DNA from: Fimbriimonadaceae bacterium | GTDB lineage: Bacteria > Armatimonadota > Fimbriimonadia > Fimbriimonadales > Fimbriimonadaceae | NCBI GenBank assembly: GCA_020851885.1 | Contig: JADZBW010000307.1 | Location: 1 to 9,529 of the forward strand | Direction of reading: 5' to 3' | DNA length: 9,529 nucleotides | Shown here: positions 1-6,895 of the stretch, in pieces | How positions within the stretch are numbered: the stretch's first letter is position 1 | Layout: every line of letters begins with the position of its first letter | The notes under the pieces: model-generated | Told to the model about the DNA's origin: nothing | Seen by the model: only the letters and a program-made list of their open reading frames with translations | Databases searched by the model: none | Position numbers and translations under genes: made by a program

Positions 1-2
1 CT

Positions 3-1421
3 GCTGCCTTCCAGGCGCTTCAAGGGTACATGGCCATCACAATCGACAGCCCAGGGTGGAGTTTCGAAGGCAATTCGCTGATCGAGCGTCGGGCAGAAGG
101 GGACCATAACGACTTCTTTTTGATCCAAGGCGGTACCAACACAACTGGATATTACGTGTGGGACTGCATGCGCGCTCTGGACTATCTGTCCACTCGTCCA
201 GAGGCGGACATGTCGAGGATTGGGATCACGGGCGCTTCAGGGGGTGGCTTGGCGACTCTCTATACATTCGCCGCGGATGATCGATACTCCGCCGCGGTTC
301 CCGTGGTTTACATGTCCAGTCAGGAACTGGCGCCGGACAATGGTTGCCTTTGCAACCACATCCCGGGGGTTTGCCAGATTGGCGACCGATCGGATGTGAT
401 CTCCGTTCAGGCTCCCAAGCCGGTACTGATCATGGGTGCAGAAGATGACGGTGAGTTTCCACCCGATGCGACTCGCCTGACCCACAAGAAGATGCAGGAG
501 GCTTGGTCGCTCTTTCCAAGTGCTGGCTCGGGTCCGGAATCTGGCAAGCCGAACTCGAAGAGCGCCGTGGCGGACATCTTCGTTCAGATCTTCCCCGGCG
601 GGCATGACTACAACCAACCGATGCGGGAGCGCATGATCGGTTTCTTCAACAAGTACCTGCGAGGTGTCGGCGACGGCACTCCCGTCTCCCAACCCATGAT
701 TCCAACCATGGATCCGGAGAAACGGGACGTCCTGGTTCTTGATCCGCCCATCGCCGGAGAGAGAACGATGCGCGACCTCAGCATGGAGTACTTGGCCCAG
801 GCACCTGCCGAAGTCAGCTTGGAGCAGGCGATCTCTTTGAATGGGGGCAGGCCCCGCCAAACGCCGCTCAACCTTAAGGAAAGCAAGTTGCCGAACGGCT
901 TGGTTTCAATGGTGTTTGAGTCGGAACCGGGTCTCCAAACGCCGGGCGTCTATCGGCGCGGTGGTTCCGGTGATCTGACCCTTTACGTATCGGACGATGG
1001 CAAGACCCAATCGTTGACCAGACACACCGGATCGAATCTGCGTCACGGGGACCTGGATCTCGATATTTTGGGGACGGGCGAATTACGGGAATTAGAAATG
1101 CGCTATCCGATCTACCTTGGAAGGTCGGTCGCGTTCATCGGTGGATGGCAAATCGTCAGGGCGATCGAGGCGATCGGAAACCGGGAGAAGCGATTTGCGA
1201 TTGTGGCCCGCGGCCCGATTTCCACTCAGGCCGCGATGTGGGCCGCGTTGATGGAACCCAAGATTTCAGGAGTCGATGCCGACGAGTGCCTTGCGTCTTG
1301 GGCCGACGTCTTCAAGCCCGGCGTGTCACCGTTGGCCATCCAGCCCCGAGCCCACCTTTTCGGCAGCCTGGCAAATCTGAGGGCCAAGGTCAGGAACTCT
1401 CAGTGGAAAACCGGGAATTGA
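3..1421 (+). CDS. alpha/beta-hydrolase, acetyl-xylan-esterase-like, two-domain (5' partial)
   Basis: The reading frame is open to the left edge, and the first ATG at 30 lies inside a strand/loop of the fold, so the start and any signal peptide are outside the window. Counting from that ATG, the catalytic domain shows the nucleophile elbow GASGG (Ser70), a Cys-rich loop GCLCNHIPG (105-113) typical of this esterase family, the acid region GAEDDGEFP (137-145, Asp139 or Asp140) and the catalytic His in PGGHDY (His192). These give a complete Ser-Asp-His triad. Residues about 285-455 look like a second, degenerate alpha/beta-hydrolase domain: the strand-to-elbow region reads VARGPIST (392-399) with no G-x-S-x-G, followed by an Ala-rich helix and an ASWADVF segment. 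The family removes acetyl or other acyl groups from carbohydrates, usually outside the cytoplasm; the actual substrate here is unknown. The fold assignment is firm, the substrate is not. Confidence 0.8.
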   Translation, partial: AAFQALQGYMAITIDSPGWSFEGNSLIERRAEGDHNDFFLIQGGTNTTGYYVWDCMRALDYLSTRPEADMSRIGITGASGGGLATLYTFAADDRYSAAVPVVYMSSQELAPDNGCLCNHIPGVCQIGDRSDVISVQAPKPVLIMGAEDDGEFPPDATRLTHKKMQEAWSLFPSAGSGPESGKPNSKSAVADIFVQIFPGGHDYNQPMRERMIGFFNKYLRGVGDGTPVSQPMIPTMDPEKRDVLVLDPPIAGERTMRDLSMEYLAQAPAEVSLEQAISLNGGRPRQTPLNLKESKLPNGLVSMVFESEPGLQTPGVYRRGGSGDLTLYVSDDGKTQSLTRHTGSNLRHGDLDLDILGTGELRELEMRYPIYLGRSVAFIGGWQIVRAIEAIGNREKRFAIVARGPISTQAAMWAALMEPKISGVDADECLASWADVFKPGVSPLAIQPRAHLFGSLANLRAKVRNSQWKTGN

Positions 1422-1424
1422 CCG

Positions 1425-2267
1425 CTATCGCTTGCGGAGTCGAATGCAGTCGGGGTGGATTTCGATTTGCCCCTCACGGTAGAGGGAGCCGATCAGTTTC
1501 TTGAACGCACCCTTGCTCAAACCAAAGCGACGATGGATCTCCTCCGGCGTGGACTTGTCCGACACTGGAAGCATGCCGCCCGCCGAGCGCAACGAACTCA
1601 TCAACCGATCCTTCTCCCCCAGCACTGCCTGATACCCTTGGGGTCGAAGGGAAATGGCGACTTTGCCATCGTCAGGACGGACCGTTTTCACGTAGCCGGT
1701 TCGCTTCTCTCCGACATACAAGCGGTCATGCCACTCATCGGGGAAGATCGAGCCCTTGATTCGGTCCTCGACGATCACCTTGACCACGTCCCGACTCAAA
1801 CTCGTGACGAGGATTTTGACCGCCTGCCCGGGGACAAGTTCGCGGCCGTCGCTGCGCAGGTACTTGTTGAATTTCGTCGTGCAGGCCACCCGCCCGGAGA
1901 CTTCATCCAGGTAGATCCGCACCAGGTGCTTCTCATCCGGCTGGATGTATTGCGGCAATTCTCGGCGTGGGCAGAAGAGGTCTTTGTCCAGTCCCCAGTC
2001 GAAGAACGCCCCTGACTCGGTGAGGGAGAGGACCTCCAAGTAGGCGAACTCGCCTACCGTCGCTTTGGGCCGCTGCGTTGTTGCAACCAGCCGGTCCTCT
2101 GAGTCGGTGAGCACGAACACTTCGAGCGTGTCGCCGAAGCGAATCCCCCTTGGGCAGAAGGTTCTCGGGAGTAGCACTTCGGCTTCCCCATCGCCCAAAT
2201 AAAGGCCATGGGGGGAATCGCGAACAACCTTCAACTCCTGATACTCGCCAATACGCATCCGAATCAT
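1425..2267 (-). CDS. S1-domain RNA-binding protein, CvfB/YitL family
   Basis: The product is 280 aa, close to the roughly 300 aa of Staphylococcus aureus CvfB and Bacillus subtilis YitL. Its layout matches them: an N-terminal S1-like barrel (about 5-65, starting IGEYQELKVVRD), a second (about 70-130, with ESGAFFDWGLDKDLFCP, the conserved opening of S1 barrels in this family), a third (about 145-210, RTGYVKTVRPDDGKVAISL) and a C-terminal winged helix (about 238-278, STPEEIHRRFGLSKGAFKKLIGSL in outline). Family members bind RNA and affect gene expression; the precise role here is unknown. I chose the ATG at 2267 because family homology begins there (a second ATG at 2258 is equally possible). 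The reading frame runs on to 2477, but those extra 70 residues are Arg/Pro/Ser-rich and unlike the family. No clear Shine-Dalgarno is visible. The stop lies 3 bp from the stop of the convergent hydrolase gene. Confidence 0.82.
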   Translation of the reverse strand: MIRMRIGEYQELKVVRDSPHGLYLGDGEAEVLLPRTFCPRGIRFGDTLEVFVLTDSEDRLVATTQRPKATVGEFAYLEVLSLTESGAFFDWGLDKDLFCPRRELPQYIQPDEKHLVRIYLDEVSGRVACTTKFNKYLRSDGRELVPGQAVKILVTSLSRDVVKVIVEDRIKGSIFPDEWHDRLYVGEKRTGYVKTVRPDDGKVAISLRPQGYQAVLGEKDRLMSSLRSAGGMLPVSDKSTPEEIHRRFGLSKGAFKKLIGSLYREGQIEIHPDCIRLRKR

Positions 2268-2525
2268 TGTGAGCGAAGCATGATCTGCCGCGTTAGGGCG
2301 GGGATTCAGTTTTGTGGTTGATACCGTTCGATCGGGCTGCCATCGGAATCTTCGAGGTGCGCTTGGCGGTCTTGCGGACCCGAAATGACGTCGCTGCGTG
2401 ATTTGGCCCGCCCGGTCCTGAGCCTGGAGGCCGTTCCTGATTGTTTTGGACAGTGACGTCGAATCGGTTCCGGCCAACCTGTGCGGGTGATTTCACCGGG
2501 TTGGTGGGGACGAATCGACTTCGTC
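2268..2525. other. 258-bp spacer between miaB and the CvfB-like gene
   Basis: This gap separates two co-oriented minus-strand genes, so the second may have its own promoter. Frames of 70-86 codons cross it on the minus strand, but they are basic and Pro-rich and resemble no family I know. A short inverted repeat (GGTG...CACC, 2486-2497) sits about 30 bp past the miaB stop, without a T-run. I see no convincing promoter, terminator or RNA gene. Confidence 0.4.
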
Positions 2526-3902
2526 CTATGCGATCTCGCCTTTCAATCCCCACTGATGGGCCTCGACCGCCCTCACTTTTACCAGTTGTCCGCGCAGAGT
2601 CGCACTTCCCGGGAAATGGACCATTCGAAATTCCCTGCTGTAACCCTGAAGCGTTCCAGGATTGCGATGGCTTGTACCTTCGACGAGAACTTCAAAAAGC
2701 TGTCCAACCAGGGATTGGTTGATTTCGCAGGTGATGCGGTTCTGAAGAGACATGAGCCGATCCAGGCGCTCTTTCTTGACCACCTGGGGTACCTGTTCCA
2801 TGTCCGCCGCGGGCGTACCCGGTCGTGGTGAGTAAATGAACATATAGGCGCCGTCGAAGCGGACTTCCTGAACCAGAGCGAGCGTGTCCTGGAATTCACT
2901 CTCGGTCTCGCCCGGGAAGCCGACGATGATATCGGTCGTCAGGCCCACTCCCGGAATTGCATCGCGGAGATCGCGAACAATTTCCTTGTAACCGTCGACG
3001 GTGTAGAGGCGCTTCATTCGTTTGAGGAGTTCGTCGCTGCCTGCCTGAACCGGCATATGGCAGTGCTCCATGACCTTGGAGCAATCGCGAATCGTCTCGA
3101 TAACGTCGGTCTTGAAGTCTCGCGGATAAGGCGAGGTGTATCGGATGCGTTCCAAGTCGGGAATGTCCGAAAGGAGTCGCAAGAGTTGACTGAAGGGCAC
3201 TTTGCCCTCTGGCATGTTCTTGCCATAGGAATTGACGGTTTGCCCCAGTAGTGTGACTTCGCGCGTGCCTTGAGAAGCGAGGGCGGCAACCTCTTCCAAA
3301 ATGTCCACGGTTGGTCGAGATCGCTCTCTGCCGCGCGTATTGGGGACGATGCAAAACGTGCAGAACTTGTCGCATCCATATTGGATCGGGACAAAGGCCT
3401 TTAGCTTTGATTCGCGCCCAACATGTCGTTTCGGCATCTCTTCGACGGTGGCGCCTTTGCGCTCGGGAAGCTCGATGCGCTTTTGGAATTTGCGCTTCTG
3501 AAGGGCTTCTTCGACCAATCCCGGAATGGCGCCCACTTGGCCCGTGCCGACCACAAAATCCACGTGAGGGGCGCGGCGCCTGATCTCATCGGCTCTCAAT
3601 TGAGCCATGCAGCCACAAACCCCGATCACGGTGTCGGGCCGTGCCTTCTTGATGGCGGATAACTCTCCAAGCATCGAGAATGCCTTATCCTCGGGCTTCT
3701 TGCGCACGGAGCAGGTGTTCAGAAGGATGACGTGCGCTTCCTGGATGGACTCCGTGGCCTCGAATCCGATTTGCTTGAGGTAGAGGCTCATCTGCTCGCT
3801 GTCCTCTTCGTTCATTTGGCAGCCCCAGGTCTGCACAAAGTAGGTCCCCCGACGCTGGTGGGGCCTTTGCCGAAGGCTTTGGGGTTGGATCAAGGTTGGC
3901 AT
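2526..3902 (-). CDS. miaB: tRNA-2-methylthio-N6-dimethylallyladenosine synthase MiaB
   Basis: MiaB is a cytoplasmic radical-SAM methylthiotransferase that converts i6A to ms2i6A at position 37 of tRNAs reading UNN codons, which stabilises codon-anticodon pairing. The 458-aa product has all three parts. The N-terminal MTTase domain (about 20-130) has the auxiliary-cluster cysteines Cys28 (WGCQMN), Cys64 (NTCSVR) and Cys98 (CGCMAQ). The radical-SAM core has the CxxxCxxC triad Cys177/Cys181/Cys184 followed by the family signature IVPNTRGRERSRP. The C-terminal TRAM domain lies at about 395-457. GQTVNSYG (220-227) favours MiaB over RimO or MtaB. The start at 3902 gives a roughly 18-residue basic leader before the first beta strand, as in many MiaBs; no Shine-Dalgarno is visible. 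The gene is transcribed away from the VKOR-DsbA gene. No key residue is missing. Confidence 0.96.
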   Translation of the reverse strand: MPTLIQPQSLRQRPHQRRGTYFVQTWGCQMNEEDSEQMSLYLKQIGFEATESIQEAHVILLNTCSVRKKPEDKAFSMLGELSAIKKARPDTVIGVCGCMAQLRADEIRRRAPHVDFVVGTGQVGAIPGLVEEALQKRKFQKRIELPERKGATVEEMPKRHVGRESKLKAFVPIQYGCDKFCTFCIVPNTRGRERSRPTVDILEEVAALASQGTREVTLLGQTVNSYGKNMPEGKVPFSQLLRLLSDIPDLERIRYTSPYPRDFKTDVIETIRDCSKVMEHCHMPVQAGSDELLKRMKRLYTVDGYKEIVRDLRDAIPGVGLTTDIIVGFPGETESEFQDTLALVQEVRFDGAYMFIYSPRPGTPAADMEQVPQVVKKERLDRLMSLQNRITCEINQSLVGQLFEVLVEGTSHRNPGTLQGYSREFRMVHFPGSATLRGQLVKVRAVEAHQWGLKGEIA

Positions 3903-4066
3903 TCGAGTCAGGAGGGGCGGTCTCGGGCGACGGTGTTCCGCGATCTTTCGTGAGCGTGCGATTTGATGTTATTCACCGCGACCGGAACTTACAGTTTACC
4001 TTTGGCATTGAACTTGTAGATTCGTGGACTCCGGTCTCCCAATCTACTGGACGGTACAATTTTACA
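3903..4066. promoter_or_regulatory. divergent intergenic region between miaB and the VKOR-DsbA gene
   Basis: This 164-bp spacer must hold the promoters of both miaB (leftward) and the VKOR-DsbA/mnmA pair (rightward). The rightward frame stays open back to 3896, which would overlap the first miaB codons, but its extra residues have no membrane or thiol-domain character, so I treat the region as non-coding. Only the rightward -10 (listed separately) is reasonably clear; on the miaB side I see no good -35/-10 pair. Confidence 0.5.
4055..4060 (+). promoter_or_regulatory. candidate -10 element (TACAAT) for a leaderless VKOR-DsbA transcript
   Basis: TACAAT matches the TATAAT consensus at 5 of 6 positions. 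It ends 6 bases before the GTG at 4067, which is where transcription would start, so the mRNA would begin at its start codon. There is no Shine-Dalgarno before this GTG, as expected for a leaderless message. No good -35 hexamer is visible at normal spacing. This reading rests on the spacing and motif alone. Confidence 0.4.
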
Positions 4067-5233
4067 GTGAGCGTACTCGCACTCAATCGAATCTCCATCG
4101 TGCTCGGCAGCATCGGATTGTTTGTTGCCGGCTACCTCAGCCTCGGCCATTTGCTCAAGATCTCATTGCCATGTGGCGTTTCCCATGGTTGCGACGTGGT
4201 GGCCCTTCATCCATCCTCGTACCTGACCGGTAATTCGGTGGAAGGCGGCATCCCGGTGGCGTACTTAGGATTTGCCGGCTATTTGGCGCTGACTCTGATC
4301 GCGGTCATCCGAGGTTTGAAAGGCCCACAGAACACGAGGCCGATGATCGTGCTTGGGTTCCTTGGGAGCGCGGTTGGAACGATTTACAGCGGATACCTGA
4401 CCTACACCGCGCTGTATGTCATTCACGCCACATGTATTTGGTGCCTCGTGTCGGCAGCGGTGATGATACTGATCACGGTCGTCCATGCCGCAATGCTGCA
4501 AGCGGATCGGATGGAGAACAACGCGGCTGAGCAGCGATTCGACCGGATTATCTCGGGCGTGTCCCTGATGGTGGCGGCGATTGCCCTCGTTGGAGGCTGG
4601 AAGCAATTGGAAGCTTCAGGGTCGGCGATCGTGGGAGATTCCGCGAACATCGTCAACAAGGGCAAGATCGAGCTGGTTTCCGCCGACAGCCACACATTTG
4701 GTCCTGCCGACGCACCGATCACGATCGTCGAATTCGCCGATCTCCTTTGCCCGGCTTGCCAGCAACTGTTTCCGAACCTGGAAGCGTTGGTCAAGAAGAG
4801 CAACGGCAAACTCCGGCTAGTCTTCCACCATTTTCCTCTCTTCATGAAGGAGGACCATAAGATGGCGCTTCCCGCGGCCACGATGGCGGAGATCGCGGGC
4901 GAGCAGGGCAAGTTCTTCGATTTCGTCCACACGATCTATTCCAAGCAGCAAAGCGACCTCCAGACTTCGGAATCGATCCTGGATATTGCCAAGTCGATTG
5001 GGCTCGACCCAGACGTCGTTTCAAAACGGATTGCCGATCCGAAAGACAAGGCGATCGAGCGTGTCACCAACGACATCAACTTGGCAAACTCGATCAAGAT
5101 TCAGTCGACCCCCAGTGTCTTCTTCGTCGTCGAGGGTCAGCCAGTAGAACCGGTGGCCCCGAGCAAGATCGAAAGTCGGCTTAAAGAGGAACCGTACGCT
5201 TCGCTTATGAAGGGGGGCGGCACTGGCAAATAG
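4067..5233 (+). CDS. VKOR-DsbA fusion: disulfide-bond-forming membrane enzyme
   Basis: This 388-aa fusion (GTG start at 4067) joins a vitamin K epoxide reductase (VKOR) domain to a DsbA-like thioredoxin domain. Such bacterial enzymes oxidise envelope proteins and pass electrons to membrane quinone, replacing DsbA plus DsbB. The VKOR part has about four membrane helices (roughly 8-29, 64-84, 94-116, 121-142), the loop cysteine pair Cys36/Cys42, the conserved GIPVAYLG segment (61-68) and the active-site Cys123-Ile-Trp-Cys126. A further helix (about 163-178) leads to the soluble domain (about 205-385), with the CPAC active site (Cys228/Cys231) and the cis-proline loop STPS (Pro349) typical of DsbA. 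All redox residues are present. I chose the GTG because the hydrophobic N-terminus begins just after it; the 57 upstream codons look non-coding. The gene is followed by mnmA after 7 bp, so the two are probably co-transcribed. Confidence 0.92.
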   Translation: MSVLALNRISIVLGSIGLFVAGYLSLGHLLKISLPCGVSHGCDVVALHPSSYLTGNSVEGGIPVAYLGFAGYLALTLIAVIRGLKGPQNTRPMIVLGFLGSAVGTIYSGYLTYTALYVIHATCIWCLVSAAVMILITVVHAAMLQADRMENNAAEQRFDRIISGVSLMVAAIALVGGWKQLEASGSAIVGDSANIVNKGKIELVSADSHTFGPADAPITIVEFADLLCPACQQLFPNLEALVKKSNGKLRLVFHHFPLFMKEDHKMALPAATMAEIAGEQGKFFDFVHTIYSKQQSDLQTSESILDIAKSIGLDPDVVSKRIADPKDKAIERVTNDINLANSIKIQSTPSVFFVVEGQPVEPVAPSKIESRLKEEPYASLMKGGGTGK

Positions 5234-5240
5234 GGGAAAG

Positions 5241-6356
5241 TTGCTGGTGGCCATGTCGGGCGGAGTGGACAGCTCGGTCGCGGCCGCCGTCCTGAAGAAG
5301 CGCGGTTTTGAAGTCATCGGTCTCACCATGCAGATTTGGCAGGAGAGCCAAACGGACCCTCGCCATGCCGGGTGCTGTTCGCTTGGCGCGGTCGAAGATG
5401 CCCGTCGCGTGGCCCGGGTTCTGGACATTCCGCACTACGTGATGAACTTCAAAGAGGAGTTTCGTCAGTCGGTGATCGAGAACTTCATCGACGAATATGA
5501 GCGTGGAAGAACTCCCAACCCCTGCGTTCAGTGCAACAAACACGTCAAGTTCGAGATCTTGCTTCAGAAGATGCAGGAGCTTGGCTGCGAGCGTCTGGTA
5601 ACGGGGCACTACGCACGAATTCGACGAGATGCCAAGAGCGGTCGGTATCGACTGATGCGCGCTCGCGGCGGGGGAAAGGACCAGAGCTACGTCCTTTACA
5701 TGCTCGACCAGTCTCAACTGGCGGCCAGCTATTTCCCAATGGGAGAGATCGCCGACAAAGCAGAAACCCGAGAACTGGCTCGCAGTTTTGGCCTCAGCGT
5801 GGCCGATAAGCCCGACAGTCAGGAAATTTGCTTCGTCAGCGAAGCCGGCGGCTACCAGGAATTCCTGCGCAAGGCACGTCCTGAAATATTCGGCAAGGGT
5901 GAAATCGTCGATCGCGATGGAAAGACTCTGGGCGAGCATGAAGGTGTGGCGGATTTCACGATTGGGCAACGACGGGGCATTGGCCTATCCGGTAAGAAGC
6001 CGCTCTATGTTTTGGAATTGAAACCCCGAGAGAACCAGGTCGTGGTTGGTGAGGTCGAGGACCTCGAAACGAAGAACGTTCCGCTCGACGGTCTCTTCTG
6101 GAGCGCGATTCAGCCAACCGATGAGCCGCTTCGGGTGGAAGCCAAGATTCGATACAACATGGCTCCACAGAGGGCGACCCTCCACGGTGGCGATCAGCCC
6201 TACCTGGAGTTCGATCTACCGATCCGGGCGGCTACGCCTGGCCAAATCGCCGTTGCCTACCGAGGGCAGACGGTTATTGCGGGAGGGACGATCAGGTCCC
6301 TCGATGGCCGTCCATCTCAGAGATCGATCGTTCCTGAGTTGATCGCTAGCCGATAG
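5241..6356 (+). CDS. mnmA: tRNA-specific 2-thiouridylase MnmA
   Basis: MnmA activates U34 of tRNA-Lys, -Glu and -Gln with ATP and inserts sulfur delivered by a cysteine-desulfurase relay, giving s2U34 in the cytoplasm. The 371-aa product has the usual length. The PP-loop ATP motif is SGGVDSS (6-12). The first catalytic cysteine is Cys98 in NPCVQCNKHVKF, equivalent to E. coli Cys102, and the second is Cys197 in SQEICFV, equivalent to E. coli Cys199. TGHYARI (121-127), FTIGQRRG (239-246) and the C-terminal beta-barrel region (about 290-355) are also typical. The start is probably TTG 5241, preceded by a purine-rich AGGGGAAAG ending directly before it; GTG 5247 is the alternative and would leave only MAMSGG at the N-terminus. 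The first start lies 7 bp after the VKOR-DsbA stop, so translation and transcription are probably coupled. Confidence 0.96.
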   Translation: MLVAMSGGVDSSVAAAVLKKRGFEVIGLTMQIWQESQTDPRHAGCCSLGAVEDARRVARVLDIPHYVMNFKEEFRQSVIENFIDEYERGRTPNPCVQCNKHVKFEILLQKMQELGCERLVTGHYARIRRDAKSGRYRLMRARGGGKDQSYVLYMLDQSQLAASYFPMGEIADKAETRELARSFGLSVADKPDSQEICFVSEAGGYQEFLRKARPEIFGKGEIVDRDGKTLGEHEGVADFTIGQRRGIGLSGKKPLYVLELKPRENQVVVGEVEDLETKNVPLDGLFWSAIQPTDEPLRVEAKIRYNMAPQRATLHGGDQPYLEFDLPIRAATPGQIAVAYRGQTVIAGGTIRSLDGRPSQRSIVPELIASR

Positions 6357-6390
6357 CTCGCTTCGCCTTTGAAAGGGACAAGGCTGGTAA

Positions 6391-6420
6391 ATGGGATCCA
6401 AGAGCGCTGAAGGATCCCAT
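6391..6420 (+). repeat. perfect 9-bp inverted repeat (hairpin) downstream of mnmA
   Basis: ATGGGATCC (6391-6399) and GGATCCCAT (6412-6420) are exact reverse complements around a 12-base loop that itself contains the palindrome AGCGCT. The repeat begins 34 bp after the mnmA stop. It could be an RNA hairpin that ends or protects the mnmA message, but no T-run follows, so it is not a standard intrinsic terminator. Its right arm overlaps the ATG of the possible small ORF at 6419. Confidence 0.55.
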
Positions 6421-6529
6421 GAACGTCGATAGTCGACGGGCCGCGATGGGCATGGAACCGATTTCCGAGTATCGAAAGTTGATCGAAGAAATGGTTGGCG
6501 GCGGTCCAAGAACATCGGTCGACCTATGA
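6419..6529 (+). CDS. possible 36-aa small ORF, function unknown
   Basis: The frame opens with ATG 6419, preceded by AAGGA (6410-6414) at a short 4-base spacing, and ends with TGA. The 36-residue product has an acidic/basic helical stretch (EYRKLIEEM) followed by a Gly-Gly-Gly-Pro turn. It has no membrane segment and I recognise no family. Both the putative ribosome-binding site and the ATG fall in or next to the right arm of the 6391-6420 hairpin, so translation, if real, could be structure-dependent. An ORF of this length can easily arise by chance at this base composition. Confidence 0.25.
   Translation: MNVDSRRAAMGMEPISEYRKLIEEMVGGGPRTSVDL
6424..6438 (+). repeat. second inverted repeat, 6-bp arms with 3-base loop
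   Basis: CGTCGA (6424-6429) and TCGACG (6433-6438) pair exactly around TAG. It begins 3 bases after the 9-bp repeat, making a tandem pair of hairpins between mnmA and the YtxH-like gene. A T-run is again missing. Confidence 0.45.
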
Positions 6530-6612
6530 GTTTGAACAGGGTCGTATGAGATATCGTAGGGAATAAGAGCAAGCAGTAGTGCGATAGACTGGTGCATTCG
6601 CCCAAACATGCG

Positions 6613-6618
6613 CATAAT
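6613..6618 (+). promoter_or_regulatory. weak candidate -10 (CATAAT) for the YtxH-AI-2E genes
   Basis: CATAAT matches TATAAT at 5 of 6 positions. A start of transcription near 6625 would leave a short leader holding the Shine-Dalgarno at 6631. The -35 region at usual spacing (6590-6595) is poor, so support is limited. Confidence 0.25.
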
Positions 6619-6630
6619 GGAGCTTGAAAC

Positions 6631-6637
6631 AAGGAGG
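6631..6637 (+). promoter_or_regulatory. strong Shine-Dalgarno (AAGGAGG) setting the YtxH-like start
   Basis: AAGGAGG sits 6 bases before ATG 6644. It decides that start over the upstream in-frame ATGs at 6608 and 6617. It is the only near-consensus ribosome-binding site among the genes of this window. Confidence 0.85.
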
Positions 6638-6643
6638 AACACG

Positions 6644-6877
6644 ATGAGCCACGAAAAAGATGAATCAAACGTTGTGCTGTACATGCTCGCCGGTGTTGGC
6701 CTGGGCGCGATCATTGGCGCAGCCGCCGGTCTGTTGTTCGCCCCGAAAGCCGGGGCCGAGACGCGAGAGGAACTCGCCAGCAAATTCAAGGAATTGAAAG
6801 GCAAGACCGAAGAGTGGGTTGCCGAACAAAGAGCGAAGCGTTCGACGAACGCGGCGGTCGAAGAACTCGGCGTCTAA
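6644..6877 (+). CDS. YtxH-like small membrane protein
   Basis: The product is 77 aa. After nine polar residues there is one Gly/Ala-rich membrane helix (about 10-32), then the family signature GLLFAPKAGAETREEL (29-44) and an amphipathic charged helix to the C-terminus. This is the layout of YtxH-domain (gas-vesicle/general-stress-type) proteins, whose biochemical role is not known; some are stress-induced. The start follows from the AAGGAGG site. The next gene begins 18 bp downstream, so the two are likely one transcript, and the high translation signal suggests an abundant protein. Confidence 0.85.
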   Translation: MSHEKDESNVVLYMLAGVGLGAIIGAAAGLLFAPKAGAETREELASKFKELKGKTEEWVAEQRAKRSTNAAVEELGV

Positions 6878-6895
6878 CGCCAACGTGCCCCGGAT

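Noticed and set aside
237..860. 207-codon minus-strand frame inside the hydrolase gene
   Set aside because: It is antisense to a frame with a complete catalytic triad and has no recognisable domain.
1455..2015. 186-codon plus-strand frame inside the CvfB-like gene
   Set aside because: It mirrors the S1-domain gene; its translation matches no family and lacks a supporting ribosome-binding site.
2268..2477. N-terminal extension of the CvfB-like gene to 2477
   Set aside because: The 70 added residues are Arg/Pro/Ser-rich and unlike the family, whose homology starts at 2267 or 2258.
2486..2497. GGTG...CACC hairpin as a terminator for miaB
   Set aside because: The stem is only 4-5 bp with a 2-4 base loop and there is no T-run on the minus strand.
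3896..4066. Upstream extension of the VKOR-DsbA gene
   Set aside because: It would overlap the start of miaB and adds 57 polar residues before the first membrane helix; GTG 4067 fits the family better.
5205..5969. 254-codon minus-strand frame across mnmA
   Set aside because: It is antisense to mnmA, whose PP-loop and both catalytic cysteines are intact.
6391..6438. Tandem hairpins as a standard intrinsic terminator of mnmA
   Set aside because: Neither stem is followed by a T-run, so I list them as inverted repeats only.
6346..6804. 152-codon minus-strand frame spanning the mnmA-ytxH gap
   Set aside because: It is antisense to the YtxH-like gene with its strong Shine-Dalgarno; the translation is Ser/Pro/Ala-rich and without a domain.
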